Origin: Syntrophaceae bacterium
Lineage (GTDB): Bacteria; Desulfobacterota; Desulfomonilia; Desulfomonilales; Desulfomonilaceae
Length of the DNA: 7,678 bases
Direction of reading: 5' to 3'
Assembly: GCA_014874425.1 (NCBI GenBank)
Contig: JACWAG010000368.1
Coordinates: forward strand, 1 to 7,678
Part shown: piece after piece, positions 5,468 to 7,678 of the stretch
Position numbering within the stretch: the first letter of the stretch is position 1
Layout: each line of letters opens with the position of its first letter
Notes under the pieces: generated by a model
Told to the model about the DNA's origin: nothing
Databases searched by the model: none
What the model saw: the letters and a program-made list of their open reading frames with translations, nothing else
Made by a program: the position numbers and the translations under genes

Positions 5468-7567
5468 ATGAACTTAGACTCTATATCAATTACCCGCAAC
5501 ATCGGAATCATGGCGCATATTGACGCGGGGAAAACCACCACTACAGAGAGAATACTTTATTATACCGGTGTTTCTCATAAGATTGGCGAGGTTCATGATG
5601 GTAAAGCCATTATGGACTGGATGGAGCAGGAACAAGAAAGAGGCATAACCATAACCTCCGCCGCCACGACATGTCAGTGGAAAGACCATAAAATAAATAT
5701 CATAGACACACCTGGCCATGTTGATTTTACTATCGAGGTCGAGCGATCCTTAAGGGTTCTTGACGGAGCAGTCGCTGTCTTCTGCGGAGTTGGTGGTGTG
5801 GAGCCACAGTCGGAAACGGTCTGGAAACAGGCCGATCGATATGGGATCCCTCGGATCGCGTTTATCAATAAAATGGATCGGGTAGGCGCTGACGAAAAAA
5901 GAGTCATGGAAATGATGAAAAGTCGGCTTAGAACCACCCCCCTGGCGTTACAGATCCCGATTGGCAGGGAAGATAAATTTTCCGGCGTTGTGGATCTCGT
6001 CAATATGAAATCCATAATATTTGACGAATCTTCAATGGGAGTTACGTATTCGATCGAGGATGTGCCCGGTCACATGATGGAAGAGGCCTTGGCAGCTAGG
6101 TCCGAATTAGTTGAATCTGTTTGTGAACTTGATGACGCGCTTTTAGAAAAATATCTTGAAGGTGACACAGACATACCCATTGATCGGCTGGTCAAGACCA
6201 TTAGACAGGGGACGCTCGACCTAAAAGTCACACCTGTCATGATCGGCTCGGCTTTCAAAAACAAGGGCATCCAACCACTTCTTGACGCTGTTATAAATTA
6301 TCTGCCGTCTCCTGTTGATGTGCCACCGGTAGAAGGTAAGGACGCGGCAGGCGCGGTCGTAGTGCGCGAAGTCGACGGTCCGTTGGCGGCTCTAGCCTTC
6401 AAGGTCATGAACGACCCCTATACGGGAAGTCTTACGTTCATACGAATTTATTCGGGTAGCCTCTCCGCCGGATCCAGTGTGCTTAATGCGAATTCACTTA
6501 AAAGGGAACGCATCGGCAGATGTCTTAAGATGCACTCAAACCAGCGTGAAGAAATCAAAGAGGCAGGGGCTGGCGAGATCATTGCTGTTGTTGGTATGAA
6601 AAACACCAAGACCGGAGATACTCTTACTGACGAGGATCATCCACTTTTGTTGGAATCCATTGAATTTCCCGAACCGGTGATTTCAGTTTCTCTTGAGCCC
6701 AAGTCCCGTGACGAAATTGATAAACTTTCTAGGAGTCTTAGTAGACTACTGAGAGAAGACCCTTCGTTGCGCGTCAGGTCAGACAAAGAAACAGGCCAGA
6801 CGATCTTGTCAGGCATGGGTGAATTGCACCTGGAGATTATCATCGACAGGCTGTTGAGAGAGTTCCAGGTTGAAGCCGTAGTTGGAGAACCCGAGGTCGC
6901 ATTCAGAGAGAGTCTTTCCAAGGAAATTAGGATTAATTATCGCCATGTTAAACAGACGGGCGGCAAAGGGCAATTCGCTGAGGTCGCTTTGGACGTCAAG
7001 CCCCTTCCAAGAGGGCTAGGTTTCGAATTTGTTGACAAGATAACTGGAGGAGCAATTCCGAAGGAATTCATAAAGCCGGTCCAAGACGGCATTCGTTGGG
7101 CGATGGAATCCGGTGTTCTTGCTGGTTATCCGGTTGTAGATATCCGGGTTACGCTTTTTGATGGCAAATTTCACGAAGTCGATTCATCCGAAATGGCTTT
7201 CAAGATGGCGGGTTTTATGGCTTTCAAGGAAGCCTGCCGAAAAGGTGAATCCATTTTGTTGGAACCGATTATGGACGTGGAAGTTGTAGCTCCTGGAGAA
7301 TTTCTCGGGGATGTTTTGGGAGATTTGACCGCAAGACGTGGCAAAATTCTCGGAATGGAGAGTAGGCTCGGGATCCAGACAGTTGGCGTTAAAGTCCCGC
7401 TGGCTCGCATGTTCGGTTACGCCACGGATATTAGGAGCCTTACGCAGGGCCGTGCTACATTCACCATGAGATTTTCCCATTATGAACCGGCGCCGCAATC
7501 CGTCACGGAAAAGGTAGTCGCACAATTTAAACAATCTGGAGGAGCCCATGGGCAAGGCGAAGTTTGA
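5468..7567 (+). CDS. fusA: Elongation factor G
   Basis: Ribosome-dependent GTPase that drives translocation and, with ribosome recycling factor, subunit splitting. It has 699 residues (E. coli 704). G domain: AHIDAGKT (16-23), RGITITSAAT switch I (58-67), DTPGH with catalytic His84 (80-84), NKMD (134-137) and a GSAFK G5 motif (about 260). Domain II contains DPYTGSLTFIRIYSG; domain III contains SGMGELHLEII. Domain IV starts around YRHVKQTGGKGQF and carries the tip FHEVDSSE (His569). Domain V includes MFGYATDIRSLTQGRATFTM. The first residues, MNLDSISITRNIGIMAHIDAGKT, fit an EF-G start. No Shine-Dalgarno sequence is visible in the 21-nt gap after rpsG, so initiation probably depends on coupling to rpsG. 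The last ten residues, SGGAHGQGEV, extend past the usual end and overlap the tuf ribosome binding site and start by 20 nt. Confidence 0.98.
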   Translation: MNLDSISITRNIGIMAHIDAGKTTTTERILYYTGVSHKIGEVHDGKAIMDWMEQEQERGITITSAATTCQWKDHKINIIDTPGHVDFTIEVERSLRVLDGAVAVFCGVGGVEPQSETVWKQADRYGIPRIAFINKMDRVGADEKRVMEMMKSRLRTTPLALQIPIGREDKFSGVVDLVNMKSIIFDESSMGVTYSIEDVPGHMMEEALAARSELVESVCELDDALLEKYLEGDTDIPIDRLVKTIRQGTLDLKVTPVMIGSAFKNKGIQPLLDAVINYLPSPVDVPPVEGKDAAGAVVVREVDGPLAALAFKVMNDPYTGSLTFIRIYSGSLSAGSSVLNANSLKRERIGRCLKMHSNQREEIKEAGAGEIIAVVGMKNTKTGDTLTDEDHPLLLESIEFPEPVISVSLEPKSRDEIDKLSRSLSRLLREDPSLRVRSDKETGQTILSGMGELHLEIIIDRLLREFQVEAVVGEPEVAFRESLSKEIRINYRHVKQTGGKGQFAEVALDVKPLPRGLGFEFVDKITGGAIPKEFIKPVQDGIRWAMESGVLAGYPVVDIRVTLFDGKFHEVDSSEMAFKMAGFMAFKEACRKGESILLEPIMDVEVVAPGEFLGDVLGDLTARRGKILGMESRLGIQTVGVKVPLARMFGYATDIRSLTQGRATFTMRFSHYEPAPQSVTEKVVAQFKQSGGAHGQGEV
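7538..7542 (+). promoter_or_regulatory. Ribosome binding site of tuf, inside fusA
   Basis: GGAGG (within GGAGGAG) ends five bases before the tuf ATG at 7548 and is read as Gly-Gly codons of EF-G. It is stronger than the rpsG site, while fusA has none, consistent with EF-Tu being needed in large excess over EF-G. Confidence 0.8.
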
Positions 7568-7678
7568 GCGTACGAAGCCACACGTGAACGTAGGGACGAT
7601 AGGTCACATCGATCACGGTAAGACGACGTTGACAGCGGCAATTACGCGGACGTTGGCCAAGAGGGGATTGGCATCGTA
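7548..7678 (+). CDS. tuf: Elongation factor Tu (3'-truncated by the window edge)
   Basis: EF-Tu is the GTPase that delivers aminoacyl-tRNA to the ribosome. Only 43 codons plus two bases are visible, starting MGKAKFERTKPHVNVGTIGH and continuing with the P-loop GHIDHGKTT (residues 19-27) and TAAITRTLAKRGLAS. The match to EF-Tu N-termini is unmistakable. The usual MAKAKFERTKPH has Gly in place of Ala at residue 2. The start overlaps the last 20 nt of fusA in another frame. Thr codons here are almost all ACG (six of seven), unlike the mixed Thr codons of rpsL and fusA. Confidence 0.98.
   Translation, partial: MGKAKFERTKPHVNVGTIGHIDHGKTTLTAAITRTLAKRGLAS

Noticed and set aside
7184..7555. 123-codon open frame on the - strand opposite fusA
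   Set aside because: It overlaps conserved EF-G domain IV/V coding sequence and has no recognisable domain or ribosome binding site.

Overview
The window is an ordinary-looking but informative stretch of a bacterial core operon region: the 3' part of rpoC, then rpsL, rpsG, fusA and the first 43 codons of tuf, all on the + strand. This is the classical rpoBC-str arrangement, encoding the RNA polymerase beta' subunit, ribosomal proteins S12 and S7, and elongation factors EF-G and EF-Tu. Moderate GC, a proteobacterial-type insertion (SI3) in the beta' trigger loop, GHIDHGKT in EF-Tu and the overall flavour of S12, S7 and EF-G suggest Desulfobacterota (former Deltaproteobacteria). That placement is inference from remembered family sequences, not a search.

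Layout: 1-4098 is rpoC, cut at its 5' end. 4099-4326 is a spacer holding a strong hairpin (4221-4253) and a near-consensus sigma70-type promoter (4267-4296), so the str genes can be transcribed independently of rpoBC. 4327-4698 is rpsL. 4699-4975 is an unusually long S12-S7 spacer full of complementary segments, where the S7 autoregulatory RNA lies in E. coli. 4976-5446 is rpsG. 5468-7567 is fusA, 21 nt downstream in the same frame and with no visible Shine-Dalgarno sequence. 7548-7678 is the start of tuf, whose ribosome binding site and ATG lie inside the end of fusA.

Together the genes supply transcription (beta'), the decoding-centre protein S12, the 30S head assembly protein S7, and the two GTPases of elongation. 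The parts departing from the textbook are: (a) a trigger-loop insertion in beta' about twice the E. coli size, with what look like repeated SBHM-type units; (b) the structured S12-S7 spacer with competing helices and short resemblances to 16S rRNA; (c) tight fusA junctions on both sides, including a 20-nt fusA/tuf overlap; and (d) an odd segment near the left edge of rpoC where a conserved motif seems to appear in a neighbouring frame. I see no mobile element, CRISPR array, tRNA or rRNA gene, and no wholly new system.
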